DNA of 64,000 bases from Ferruginibacter lapsinanis (GCF_020783315.1 NZ_CP086063.1:1910501-1974500); one strand, 5' to 3'. Positions 32,214 through 40,964 are shown, counted from the first letter of the stretch. Program-made: numbers and translations. Notes: a model not told the origin generated them from the letters alone.

Positions 32214-33362
32214 ATGAAACTTTTTGATGTATACCCTTTAAATGATATCGTAATTGAAAGGGCAGAGGGTTCCTATGTTTGGGATGATAAAGGACAAAAA
32301 TACCTTGACCTGTATGGCGGTCATGCGGTAATTAGTATTGGCCATACACATCCGCATTATGTAAAACGATTAGAAGATCAATTGCATAAAGTTGGGTTCT
32401 ATTCTAACTCAATAAAAATTCCTCTGCAGGTTCAATTAGCAGAGAAATTAGGTACAATAAGTGGCAAAGAAGATTATCAATTGTTTTTGTGCAACTCAGG
32501 TGCAGAAGCAAATGAGAATGCATTGAAAGCTGCATCTTTTTACAATGGTAGAAAAAAGATCATTGCATTTACAAAAGCGTTTCACGGACGTACATCTTTG
32601 GCGGTAGCTGTTACAGATAATCCGAATATTGTTGCACCGGTGAACCAAACAGATAATGTGGTGTTCTTGCCTTTTAATGATGAAGCTGCATTACAAGCAT
32701 ATTTTGATACAAATGGCAATGAAGTTTGTGCGGTGATCATTGAGGGGATACAAGGTGTAGGTGGTATCAGGGTTGCATCTGATTCGTTCTTACAATTGAT
32801 AAGAAGTCTATGCGATCAATACAATAGTATATTCATTGCCGATAGTGTTCAATGCGGTTACGGAAGAACAGGGAAATTCTATAGCCATGATCATAGTGGT
32901 GTAAATGCCGATATATATACGATGGCAAAAGGAATGGGGAATGGGTTTCCTGTTGCAGGAGTTTCTATCTCACCAAAGATACCTGCCAAACATTTTATGT
33001 TGGGTACAACATTCGGAGGTAATCATTTAGCTTGCGCCGCAGCTTTAGCTGTGTTAGAAATTATTGAACAGGATAATTTAATGGCGAACGCAGCAACTGT
33101 TGGTAATTATCTGGTTGAAGAGTTGAAAAAATTGCCGAATATAAAAGAAATTAGAGGAAAAGGGTTAATGATAGGGATTGAATTACCTGAAGAACTAAAA
33201 GACGTGAAGAAGAATTTGTTATTCAAGCACAAAATATTTACCGGTGAAGCAAAACCAAATGTGATCAGGTTATTACCAGCTTTGAATATTACAAAGGTTG
33301 AAGCTGATATATTTTTGAAGGCTTTAAAAAGTGAATTAGTGCTTACTCCCGAAACAGTTTAA
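32214..33362 (+). CDS. argD: Acetylornithine/succinylornithine aminotransferase
   Basis: 382 residues, a class III PLP aminotransferase. The N-terminal DLYGGHAVISIGHTHP, CNSGAEANENALKAA and FHGRTSLAVAVTDNP are family signatures; the PLP lysine is in IYTMAKGMGNGFPVAG; FGGNHLACAAALAVLE follows. It transfers an amino group from glutamate to the N-acylglutamate semialdehyde. It starts 10 bp after argC and is 27 bp upstream of argF', consistent with a single operon. Confidence 0.95.
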   Translation: MKLFDVYPLNDIVIERAEGSYVWDDKGQKYLDLYGGHAVISIGHTHPHYVKRLEDQLHKVGFYSNSIKIPLQVQLAEKLGTISGKEDYQLFLCNSGAEANENALKAASFYNGRKKIIAFTKAFHGRTSLAVAVTDNPNIVAPVNQTDNVVFLPFNDEAALQAYFDTNGNEVCAVIIEGIQGVGGIRVASDSFLQLIRSLCDQYNSIFIADSVQCGYGRTGKFYSHDHSGVNADIYTMAKGMGNGFPVAGVSISPKIPAKHFMLGTTFGGNHLACAAALAVLEIIEQDNLMANAATVGNYLVEELKKLPNIKEIRGKGLMIGIELPEELKDVKKNLLFKHKIFTGEAKPNVIRLLPALNITKVEADIFLKALKSELVLTPETV

Positions 33363-33389
33363 TTCAGAACAAAAATTAAAATAAAAAAA

Positions 33390-34364
33390 TTGAAAAATTT
33401 TATTTCAGTAAAAGATGTTGCCGATATCAATGCATTAGTTGCAAAAGCGATTGCATACAAGGCAAATCCCTTTGCCGATAAAAATTTAGGTGCAGGCAAA
33501 AGAATAGGGTTATTATTTTTGAATCCTTCTCTACGTACAAGATTAAGTACACATGTGGCGGCTCAAAACTTAGGACTGGAGCCAATTGTATTCAACGTAG
33601 ACAAAGACGGCTGGGCGTTGGAATTTGAAGATGGTGCCATCATGAGTGGCAACACAGTTGAACACGTTAAAGATGCAGCGCCGATCCTGGGTAATTATTT
33701 CGATATACTATGTATCCGTGCATTTCCAACGTTAAGAAATAAAGAGGAAGATTATAGTGAAGAGGTAATGAAGTCTTTTATTAAATATGCTGGCATCCCA
33801 ATTGTGAGTTTAGAGAGTGCGACATTGCATCCTTTACAATCGCTTACCGACATTCTTACAATTAAAGAGTGTCTTCCTACAGTTCCCCCTTTAGGGGGCG
33901 GAGGGGGAAAACCTAAAGTTGTTTTAACCTGGGCTCCTCACATCAAACCCTTACCTCAATGTGTTCCTAACTCATTTGCAGAATGGGTCAATGCCTGGGG
34001 TGAAGCTGAATTTGTGATCACACATCCGGAAGATTATGAACTGGATGAACAATTTACAAAAGGCGCAACCATTACACAAGATCAGGATGCGGCATTGAAA
34101 GATGCGGATTTTGTGTATGTAAAAAACTGGAGTACTTATACTGATTACGGAAGAATCTATTGCAACGATCCAAAATGGATGTTGACAGAAGAAAAATTAA
34201 AGCTCACTAACAATGCGAAAATTATGCACTGTTTGCCTGTAAGAAGAAATGTGGAATTAAGTGATGAAGTATTGGATAGCGCAAATAGTATCGTAACACA
34301 ACAGGCATCAAACAGAGTTTGGGCTGCACAAGCTGTATTAGCAGAAATTTTGAAGAATAAATAA
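33390..34364 (+). CDS. argF': N-acetyl- or N-succinyl-L-ornithine carbamoyltransferase
   Basis: 324 residues from a TTG start. The carbamoyl phosphate motif NPSLRTRLSTH, the HPLQSLTDILTI and MHCLPVRRN motifs, and the long loop around MSGNTVEHVKDAAP place it in the Bacteroidota/Xanthomonas group that carbamoylates N-acylornithine instead of ornithine. In characterised members (from memory) the loop residue is Glu in the N-acetyl form and Pro in the N-succinyl form; here it is Val, so specificity is open. The segment VPPLGGGGGK (residues about 165-174) is encoded by a GC-rich interspersed repeat inserted in frame. The stop shares one base with the argB start. Confidence 0.92.
   Translation: MKNFISVKDVADINALVAKAIAYKANPFADKNLGAGKRIGLLFLNPSLRTRLSTHVAAQNLGLEPIVFNVDKDGWALEFEDGAIMSGNTVEHVKDAAPILGNYFDILCIRAFPTLRNKEEDYSEEVMKSFIKYAGIPIVSLESATLHPLQSLTDILTIKECLPTVPPLGGGGGKPKVVLTWAPHIKPLPQCVPNSFAEWVNAWGEAEFVITHPEDYELDEQFTKGATITQDQDAALKDADFVYVKNWSTYTDYGRIYCNDPKWMLTEEKLKLTNNAKIMHCLPVRRNVELSDEVLDSANSIVTQQASNRVWAAQAVLAEILKNK
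33882..33909 (+). repeat. GC-rich interspersed repeat within argF' coding sequence
   Basis: GTTCCCCCTTTAGGGGG followed by CGGAGGGGGAAA. It matches the intergenic copy at 26289 (GTTCCCCCTTTAGGGGG then TTAGGGGG). In argF' it encodes VPPLGGGGGK in frame with no stop. Confidence 0.7.
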
Positions 34365-35158
34365 TGGATAAAGTATTTGTCATAAAGATCGGTGGAAATG
34401 TAATAGATAAGGAATCAGCATTGGATTCATTTCTTAAAACATTTGCTGCTGTTGAGGGAAAGAAGATATTAATTCATGGCGGAGGAAAGATCGCAACAAA
34501 AATAGGAGAGCAGTTGGGCATTAAATCTAACTACGTAAATGGCAGAAGGATCACAGATGCTGATACCATAGACCTGGTTACGATGGTGTATGGCGGGTTG
34601 GTAAATAAAAAAGTTGTTGCAAAATTGCAATCATTGAATTGTAACGCTATTGGCTTGACAGGTGCTGATGCAAATATTATTCCTGCTGTAAAAAGACCGA
34701 TCACAAAAGATGGGATAGATTTTGGGTTTGTTGGGGACGTTGACAATAAGCAATTGGCAATTGGCAATTTACAATTGTTATTAGATGCAGGTCTTATGCC
34801 GATAATTGCACCTCTAACACATGATGGTAAAGGGCAAATGCTGAATACCAACGCAGATACGGTAGCTTCAAGTCTTGCGGTGGCTTTATCTAAAAGCTAT
34901 GATGTAAGGTTGGTCTATTGTTTTGAAAAGAAAGGGGTGTTGGAAAATGTGGAAGATGAAAACTCGGTCATCACCTTAATTACAAAAGATATTTATCAGC
35001 AATTGCTGAATGAGAATAAATTATTCGATGGCATACTGCCTAAAATTGATAATGCTTTTGATGCTATTAACAGTGGCGTAAAAGAAGTATTGATCGGCGA
35101 TGCAAACGATTTGTTGCAGAACGTAACAAACGAAACAAAAGGAACCTTAATAAAATAG
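34364..35158 (+). CDS. argB: N-acetylglutamate kinase
   Basis: 264 residues, amino-acid kinase fold. Seen: VIKIGGNVID with the phosphate-binding KxGG near the N-terminus, HGGGKIATKIGEQLG, YVNGRRITDADTIDLVTMVYGG, GLTGADANII, and QMLNTNADTVASSLAV. It phosphorylates N-acylglutamate. The stretch DNKQLAIGNLQLLLDAG (about residues 125-141) includes residues encoded by a near-perfect CAATTGGCAATTGGCAATTT repeat, about two residues longer than expected at this loop. The start overlaps the argF' stop (TAATG) and argE follows by 2 bp. Confidence 0.93.
   Translation: MDKVFVIKIGGNVIDKESALDSFLKTFAAVEGKKILIHGGGKIATKIGEQLGIKSNYVNGRRITDADTIDLVTMVYGGLVNKKVVAKLQSLNCNAIGLTGADANIIPAVKRPITKDGIDFGFVGDVDNKQLAIGNLQLLLDAGLMPIIAPLTHDGKGQMLNTNADTVASSLAVALSKSYDVRLVYCFEKKGVLENVEDENSVITLITKDIYQQLLNENKLFDGILPKIDNAFDAINSGVKEVLIGDANDLLQNVTNETKGTLIK
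34751..34777 (+). repeat. CAATTGGCAATTGGCAATTT repeat within argB
   Basis: Three tandem near copies of CAATTGG/CAATTT with a final ACAATTG. Reads like the short AT-rich intergenic repeats elsewhere but here is coding (NKQLAIGNLQL). Confidence 0.5.
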
Positions 35159-35160
35159 TT

Positions 35161-36222
35161 ATGATTGAAACTTTGTATGCAGATGCATTGGGGTTATTGA
35201 AACAACTGATCGCTACGCCTTCTTTTTCTAAAGAAGAAAATGATACGGCAGAGATCATTATAAACTTTTTTGAAAGTCATGGCATTCCATGTCAGAGAGT
35301 GGGTAATAATATCTATGCAAAGAATAAATATTATGATGTAAACAAGCCATCAGTGTTGTTAAATTCACATCATGATACAGTTAAACCTAATAAAGGTTAT
35401 ACGTTAGATCCATTTACACCGATAGAGAAAGATGGCAAATTGTTTGGATTGGGTAGCAATGATGCAGGAGGGTGTTTGGTTTCATTGATCGCTACATTTT
35501 TGCATTTTTATGATAGAAATGATATCAGTCACAATGTGGTATTTGCAGCCAGTGCAGAAGAAGAGATCAGTGGGGTGAATGGCATTGAACTGGTTTTACC
35601 TTTCTTAGGTAATATTGATTTTGGAATTGTTGGGGAACCGACAAAATTAGAAATGGCTGTTGCAGAAAGAGGGCTGATGGTAATTGATTGTACAGCACCC
35701 GGCAGGGCAGGGCATGCAGCTCGTAAAGAGGGAGAGAATGCATTGTACAATGCTTTAGATGATATTAACTGGATAAGAAATTATCAGTTTCCAAAGGTTA
35801 GTGAGTTGTTGGGTGAATCTCGTTTAACCGTAACAGTTATTGAGACTGAAAACAAACAACACAATGTAGTTCCTTCTACCTGTAAGTTTGTAATTGATGT
35901 GAGGGTGAATGAACTGTACAGCTTCGAAGAAATTTTAGAAGCATTAAAAGCTAACCTGAAAAGTACTTTCAAGCCACGTACAACAAGAATGAAATCGACC
36001 TCTATTGCGTTGGATCATCCTCTGGTTAAAGCGGGTATTGCTCTAGGTAAAGGATACTACGGCTCACCAACTACGTCTGATAAGGCTTTGATGCCTTTTT
36101 CGACATTGAAGATGGGACCTGGAGATAGCGCAAGAAGCCATACTGCAGATGAATTTATTTATCTGGATGAAATTAAGGATGGTATCGCTACTTATATTAA
36201 AATGGTTGAACAAATAGTTTAG
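35161..36222 (+). CDS. argE: M20-family acylornithine deacylase (ArgE-like)
   Basis: 353 residues, M20 metallopeptidase. Zinc ligands are visible in LLNSHHDTVKPN (His-x-Asp), LGSNDAGGCLVSL (Asp), AASAEEEISG (Glu-Glu, the catalytic base and ligand) and SARSHTADEFI (His). A dimerisation/lid domain lies at about 165-280 (AVAERGLMVIDCTAPGRAGHAA). It would remove the acyl group (acetyl or succinyl) from the carbamoylated or free ornithine intermediate; with ArgF', deacylation occurs after carbamoylation, giving citrulline. Adjacent to argB by 2 bp. The gap to argH contains AT-rich repeats. Confidence 0.9.
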   Translation: MIETLYADALGLLKQLIATPSFSKEENDTAEIIINFFESHGIPCQRVGNNIYAKNKYYDVNKPSVLLNSHHDTVKPNKGYTLDPFTPIEKDGKLFGLGSNDAGGCLVSLIATFLHFYDRNDISHNVVFAASAEEEISGVNGIELVLPFLGNIDFGIVGEPTKLEMAVAERGLMVIDCTAPGRAGHAARKEGENALYNALDDINWIRNYQFPKVSELLGESRLTVTVIETENKQHNVVPSTCKFVIDVRVNELYSFEEILEALKANLKSTFKPRTTRMKSTSIALDHPLVKAGIALGKGYYGSPTTSDKALMPFSTLKMGPGDSARSHTADEFIYLDEIKDGIATYIKMVEQIV

Positions 36223-36315
36223 TAATTAAGAGTTAAGAATTAAGAATTATGAGTTTAATAAACTCGAATCTTTTTTCAATAACTCTTAACTCATAATTCT
36301 TAACTCTTAACTCAT
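36223..36315. repeat. AT-rich inverted repeat between argE and argH
   Basis: AGTTAAGAATTAAGAATTAT in direct orientation and ATAATTCTTAACTCTTAACT in the reverse form a long imperfect hairpin. It also contains ATGAGTTTAATAAAC, shared with the dapB-DUF5683 gap. It may act as a structured spacer or transcript-processing site. Confidence 0.6.
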
Positions 36316-37647
36316 ATGAAGCTCTGGCAAAAAGATAAAGTATCTCTGAAAGAAGTAGAAAAATTTACTGTTGGCAACGATAGGGATCTGGATATTTATT
36401 TAGCACCGTTTGATGTGTTAGGTTCTTTGGCGCATACCCAGATGCTGGAGTCTATAGGCTTGTTGACGAAAGATGAATTAACGCAATTACAAGCAGAGCT
36501 TAAAAATATTTACCAATTAACCACGAAACCTGATTTTAAATTAGAAGATGGTGTAGAAGATATCCATTCACAAGTTGAATTGATGTTGACGCAGAAGTTA
36601 GGGGATATTGGTAAAAAGATTCACAGTGCAAGAAGCAGAAACGATCAGGTTTTAGTTGACTTAAAATTATTTTTAAGAAGTGAAATTGAAAAATTAGTTG
36701 GCAATACGAAAGAATTATTTGATCTATTAATTACCCAAAGCGAAAAATATAAAGGCGATCTATTACCTGGCTATACGCATTTACAATTAGCCATGCCTTC
36801 ATCTTTTGGATTATGGTTTGGGGCGTATGCAGAAAGTCTGGTAGACGATCTGATCACTGTGCAAGCTGCTTACGAAGTAGTAAACAAAAACCCTTTAGGC
36901 TCTGCAGCTGGCTATGGCTCTTCGTTTCCGATCAACAGAACAATGACAACTGAGTTGTTGGGCTTTGATAGTTTAAATCACAATGTGGTGTATGCACAAA
37001 TGGGTAGAGGTAAAACAGAAAGAATTGTTGCTGCTGCCATTGCAAATATTGCAGCTACGCTTTCTAAATTAAGTATGGATGCATGTTTATACTTAAATCA
37101 AAATTTTGCATTCATTTCTTTTCCTGATGAATTGACTACAGGCAGCAGCATTATGCCACACAAAAAAAATCCGGATGTATTTGAATTGATACGTTCTCAT
37201 TGCAATAGAATACAAGCATTACCAAATGAGATCATGATGCAGACAACTAATTTGCCTTCCGGTTATTTCAGAGACTTGCAATTATTGAAAGAACATATTA
37301 TTCCTGCATTTCAAAATTTGAATGATTGTATTCAAATGGCAGGTTTGATGTTGAGTAATATTCAAGTGAATAAAGATCTGCTGAAAGATGAAAAATATAA
37401 ATATCTCTTTAGTGTTGAAGAAGTAAATAAATTGGTGTTGCAAGGTGTGCCTTTCAGAGATGCTTATAAACAAGTTGGTCTTTCGATCGAAAAAGGTGAC
37501 TTTACTTATACTCCTGAAGTGAATCACACACATGAAGGGACGATTGGGAATTTGCAGAATGCTCAAATTCAGCAAAAAATGGATATAATTGTAAGTAGGT
37601 TCAATTTTAAGAAGATCAGGGAAGCCTTTGCCAACTTATTAAGTTAA
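36316..37647 (+). CDS. argH: Argininosuccinate lyase
   Basis: 443 residues. It cleaves argininosuccinate to arginine and fumarate. The fumarase/aspartase-superfamily signature GSSIMPHKKNPDVFE, the HSARSRNDQVLVDLK motif, LPGYTHLQLAMPS and the N-terminal DVLGSLAHTQML are present. Last gene of the operon: a clear terminator follows 18 bp downstream. Slightly shorter than the usual 455-460 residues but with all core motifs. Confidence 0.96.
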   Translation: MKLWQKDKVSLKEVEKFTVGNDRDLDIYLAPFDVLGSLAHTQMLESIGLLTKDELTQLQAELKNIYQLTTKPDFKLEDGVEDIHSQVELMLTQKLGDIGKKIHSARSRNDQVLVDLKLFLRSEIEKLVGNTKELFDLLITQSEKYKGDLLPGYTHLQLAMPSSFGLWFGAYAESLVDDLITVQAAYEVVNKNPLGSAAGYGSSFPINRTMTTELLGFDSLNHNVVYAQMGRGKTERIVAAAIANIAATLSKLSMDACLYLNQNFAFISFPDELTTGSSIMPHKKNPDVFELIRSHCNRIQALPNEIMMQTTNLPSGYFRDLQLLKEHIIPAFQNLNDCIQMAGLMLSNIQVNKDLLKDEKYKYLFSVEEVNKLVLQGVPFRDAYKQVGLSIEKGDFTYTPEVNHTHEGTIGNLQNAQIQQKMDIIVSRFNFKKIREAFANLLS

Positions 37648-37665
37648 TAAAATCCTTAATATTTG

Positions 37666-37690
37666 AAAGCCCTTTTTGGGGCTTTTTATT
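37666..37690 (+). terminator. Terminator of the arginine operon
   Basis: AAAGCCC / GGGGCTTT stem, TTTTT loop, then TTATTTT. Confidence 0.8.
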
Positions 37691-37824
37691 TTCCCTTATC
37701 TTTACCCAATATAGCTTTCACGGCAAAACATCTACAAAGATGCCCATTGGCATGTAGATGAAAGGATTGCGATGGAACGATGATGCCATGAAATACTATC
37801 GTTGGTATTAAAAGAAAAATAAAA

Positions 37825-38985
37825 ATGAGTCAAAAAAAACGCATAGCAATATTTGGTTCCACCGGTTCAATAGGTACACAATCATTAGAAGTGATCCGTG
37901 CTAATCCTGAATTATTTGAGGTAGAGATATTAACTGCACAAACAAAAGATGAATTGCTGGTTGCGCAAGCTTTGGAATTTAAACCGAATGCTGTTGTGAT
38001 CGGAGACGAAACAAAATACCAGAAAGTAAAGGATGCATTAGCAGGTACAGATACAAAAGTTTTTGCAGGCGAAGATGCTTTGGAAGAAGCTGCGGATTTT
38101 GATACCTACGATTTTATGATGGCTGGTATTGTTGGTTTTGCAGGGTTAAAACCTACATTAAAAGCGGCACAGAAAGGGAAGGCGATTGGTTTGGCAAATA
38201 AAGAAACATTGGTGGTGGCAGGAGATATTGTAATGCAAACTGCTGTTGAAAATCGTTCGCCAATTATTCCTGTTGATAGCGAACACTCTGCTATTTTTCA
38301 ATGTTTGGTTGGTGAAGGACGAAATGCCATTGAGAAAATTATATTGACAGCAAGTGGTGGCCCTTTCTTTGGGAAGAAGCCTAATTTTTTGGTGAATGTA
38401 AAAAGAGATCATGCATTGCAACATCCAAACTGGAATATGGGGGCAAAAATTTCTGTTGATTCTGCCACATTGATGAACAAAGGGTTGGAGATGATAGAAG
38501 CAAAATGGTTGTTTAATTTAAAGCCCGAACAAATACAGGTAGTGATTCATCCGCAAAGTATTATTCATAGTATGGTACAGTTTGAGGATGGCAGTATAAA
38601 AGCTCAAATGGGATTGCCGGATATGAAATTGCCGATACAATATGCAATGACTTTCCCCCAACGTATAAAGAATGATTTCCCTCGATTTGAGTTTCGCAGG
38701 TTTGCCAACCTTAGTTTTGAGGAGCCTGATGTTAAAACTTTCAGAAATTTAGCATTGGCGACAGAGGCCTTATTTAAGGGAGGAAATATGCCTTGCATAT
38801 TAAACGCTGCTAATGAGATTGCCGTGTGGGCCTTTCTACGCAACCGTATTGGCTTTTTAGATATCACTGCCGTTGTGGAAAAAACTATCCAAAACACTGC
38901 ATTTATCGAATCTCCAACACTTGAAGAATATTTTGAAAGCGATGGGGAAGCCCGTAATTTTGCGGCTTCGCTGATCAAGTTGTAA
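37825..38985 (+). CDS. dxr: 1-deoxy-D-xylulose 5-phosphate reductoisomerase
   Basis: 386 residues, full length. Converts DXP to MEP in isoprenoid biosynthesis using NADPH. The N-terminal FGSTGSIGTQSLEVI dinucleotide motif (residues 9-23), LANKETLVVAGDIV, PVDSEHSAIFQC (metal and substrate residues), SASGGPF-like ILTASGGPFFG, and CILNAANEIAVWAFL are conserved. Downstream, 125 bp carry an inverted pair of GC-rich repeats before rseP. Confidence 0.97.
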   Translation: MSQKKRIAIFGSTGSIGTQSLEVIRANPELFEVEILTAQTKDELLVAQALEFKPNAVVIGDETKYQKVKDALAGTDTKVFAGEDALEEAADFDTYDFMMAGIVGFAGLKPTLKAAQKGKAIGLANKETLVVAGDIVMQTAVENRSPIIPVDSEHSAIFQCLVGEGRNAIEKIILTASGGPFFGKKPNFLVNVKRDHALQHPNWNMGAKISVDSATLMNKGLEMIEAKWLFNLKPEQIQVVIHPQSIIHSMVQFEDGSIKAQMGLPDMKLPIQYAMTFPQRIKNDFPRFEFRRFANLSFEEPDVKTFRNLALATEALFKGGNMPCILNAANEIAVWAFLRNRIGFLDITAVVEKTIQNTAFIESPTLEEYFESDGEARNFAASLIKL

Positions 38986-38990
38986 AACCG

Positions 38991-39102
38991 CCCCCATCCC
39001 CTAAAGGGGGTGTAAAGGCAGAGACTTTACATGCGTCTTTTCAAAAGCGATAGCAAGAAAACTTTAAATTAACAATCACAACTCCCCTTTAGGGGATGGG
39101 GG
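38991..39102. repeat. Inverted pair of GC-rich repeats with internal hairpin (REP-like doublet)
   Basis: CCCCCATCCCCTAAAGGGGG at 38991-39010 and CTCCCCTTTAGGGGATGGGG from 39082 form an inverted pair around 71 bp. Inside lies hairpin TGTAAAG / CTTTACA at 39011-39031. The second copy contains an ATG (39096) that extends the rseP frame by five codons but is probably not its start. Confidence 0.6.
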
Positions 39103-39110
39103 CAACAAAT

Positions 39111-40490
39111 ATGACATTATTAGCAATCAATTGGGGCAACGTAGGAATACAGGTTTTCTATCTGATCCTGTCTTTATCAATATTAGTGATCCTGCATGAA
39201 TTCGGACATTATATCACCGCCAAATGGTTTGGCTGCAGGGTAGAAAAATTTTATCTGTTCTTTAATCCTTGGTTTTCTTTAGTTAAAAAGAAAGTAGGTG
39301 AAACAGAATATGGTATTGGTTGGTTACCCTTAGGCGGCTATGTAAAAATTGCCGGCATGATTGATGAAAGTATGGATAAAGAAGCAATGAAATTGCCACC
39401 TCAATCATATGAATTCAGAAGTAAGCCGGCCTGGCAACGTTTGATCATTATGTTGGGAGGTATTATTGTAAATATCTTATTGGCATTTTTTATTTACGCA
39501 ATGGTATTATTTGTTTGGGGAGAAACCAAGGTGCCTAATGCTTCTGTAAAAAATGGTATTTGGGTACAGGATAGTGTGTTATATGAATTAAGTCTTCGTA
39601 ACGGAGATAAAATATTGGCAGTGGATGGCAAGCCGATGGAATTTTTTGATGAGATCCAGGCGAAATTATTATTGAGTAAAAATATTACGATAGAAAGAAA
39701 TGGTGTGCAAAGCAATATAACAATGCCTCATAATTTTATTGAGCGTTTGGTAGAAAATAAAAAGAAAACGGGGATGTTATTAATGCAGCGTATTCCTCCG
39801 TATGTGGGGGCTTATGATGCAAAAGATTCTTCCAACGGGAAAAAAGCCGGCTTGCAGGAAATGGATAAAATTATTGCGATAGATTCTTTGCCTGTAGCTT
39901 TCTATGATGAGATGCCTGTGATTCTTGCGAGCAGAAAGAATCAAAAAGTAAACTTAAGTGTTGATAGAAAAGGTACGTTGATCAATGTACAGGCAAATGT
40001 AAATGAGGATGGAAAAATAGGATTACCTTTTTTAACATTGGAGCAGTTTGATAGTTTGGGTGTATTTAAATTAGATAAAAAGAAATACGGTCTATTAGAA
40101 GCAATACCTGCAGGCATTTCAATGGCAATGGGAAAATTAAAATTTTATATTGATCAGTTTAAATTGATATTAAGTCCTAGTACCGGAGCCTATAAAGGCT
40201 TAGGTGGTTTTAAATCTATGGGATCTATCTTTCCTACACAATGGGGAGAATGGGAGTCCTTCTGGAGAATCACCGGGTTCTTATCTATTGTATTGGCATT
40301 TATGAATTTATTACCAATACCGGCACTAGATGGAGGACATGTAGTATTTACTCTTGTAGAAATGATCACGGGCAGAAAACCGAGTGAAAAATTTTTAGAG
40401 TATGCTCAAATTGTTGGCATGATTCTATTGTTAGGTTTAATGCTCTTCGCCAATGGCAATGATTGGTTTGGTTGGGGGAGAGGAAAATAA
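39111..40490 (+). CDS. rseP: RIP metalloprotease RseP (site-2 protease)
   Basis: About 459 residues. Zinc motif HEFGH in ILVILHEFGHYITAKWFG (first membrane helix) and LDGGH in PIPALDGGHVVFTLVEMI; tandem PDZ-like domains at about 150-310 (LRNGDKILAVDGKPM; GLQEMDKIIAIDSLPV), and four membrane spans in all. The intramembrane protease cleaves anti-sigma factors or remnant signal peptides. The earlier in-frame ATG at 39096 lies inside a GC-rich repeat, so ATG 39111 (MTLLAINWGNVG) is preferred. Confidence 0.93.
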   Translation: MTLLAINWGNVGIQVFYLILSLSILVILHEFGHYITAKWFGCRVEKFYLFFNPWFSLVKKKVGETEYGIGWLPLGGYVKIAGMIDESMDKEAMKLPPQSYEFRSKPAWQRLIIMLGGIIVNILLAFFIYAMVLFVWGETKVPNASVKNGIWVQDSVLYELSLRNGDKILAVDGKPMEFFDEIQAKLLLSKNITIERNGVQSNITMPHNFIERLVENKKKTGMLLMQRIPPYVGAYDAKDSSNGKKAGLQEMDKIIAIDSLPVAFYDEMPVILASRKNQKVNLSVDRKGTLINVQANVNEDGKIGLPFLTLEQFDSLGVFKLDKKKYGLLEAIPAGISMAMGKLKFYIDQFKLILSPSTGAYKGLGGFKSMGSIFPTQWGEWESFWRITGFLSIVLAFMNLLPIPALDGGHVVFTLVEMITGRKPSEKFLEYAQIVGMILLLGLMLFANGNDWFGWGRGK

Positions 40491-40590
40491 ATAATTTGAA
40501 GATTTGGAAATTTGATGATTTGGAAATGAGCATTCTTAATTTCGAAAGCTATCCATCTTCAAATCATCAAATTTCCAAATCTTCAAATCA
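40491..40590. repeat. AT-rich inverted repeat upstream of tmRNA
   Basis: TTTGAAGATTTGGAAATTTG and, 30 bp on, CAAATTTCCAAATCTTCAAA are near-perfect inverted copies. Together they form a hairpin-capable structure of about 95 nt between rseP and tmRNA. It may end rseP transcription or be a mobile repeat. Confidence 0.6.
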
Positions 40591-40594
40591 ACCC

Positions 40595-40964
40595 GGGGCT
40601 GACCGGTTTTGACAGCATAGTTCTTTGTAAGTGTAAGCATGTAGTGCGTTGGATAATTAGCACTTTAATCTGAATATTCAAAATTTCAAATGGCAATACT
40701 TCGTATGCCATGGCTGCTTAATCGATAGATTAGCATCCATTAGGGCCGCCGGGCAGGTTTACCTGTTACCAAGCTCCGCCGCCGACTCAAAAAGAAAACG
40801 GGTTGCTGCAATGGAATGAAGTGCCCATTGTTTAAGACTATTCTTCTACGGATAAGGTTGGTGTGTGTTGCTCCTGCTTTTTCCCGACAACTAATGCAAC
40901 AATAAACATGTAGAAAGCTTATGACGAATGTGTTTGGACCAGGGTTCGACTCCCTGCAGCTCCA
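40595..40964 (+). ncRNA. ssrA: Transfer-messenger RNA (tmRNA)
   Basis: The 5' end GGGGCTGACCGGTTTTGACA and the 3' tRNA-like domain (GGTTCGACTCCCTGCAGCTCCA) pair as the acceptor stem GGGGCTG / CAGCTCC. The tag reading frame starts at GGC 40692 and reads GNTSYAMAA before TAA at 40719-40721, a typical Bacteroidota degradation tag ending. About 370 nt, normal length. CCA is not fully encoded. tmRNA rescues stalled ribosomes and tags the unfinished peptides for proteolysis. Confidence 0.96.

Noticed and set aside
39096-39110. Upstream ATG of rseP
   Set aside because: Lies within a GC-rich interspersed repeat; ATG 39111 gives a family-like start.
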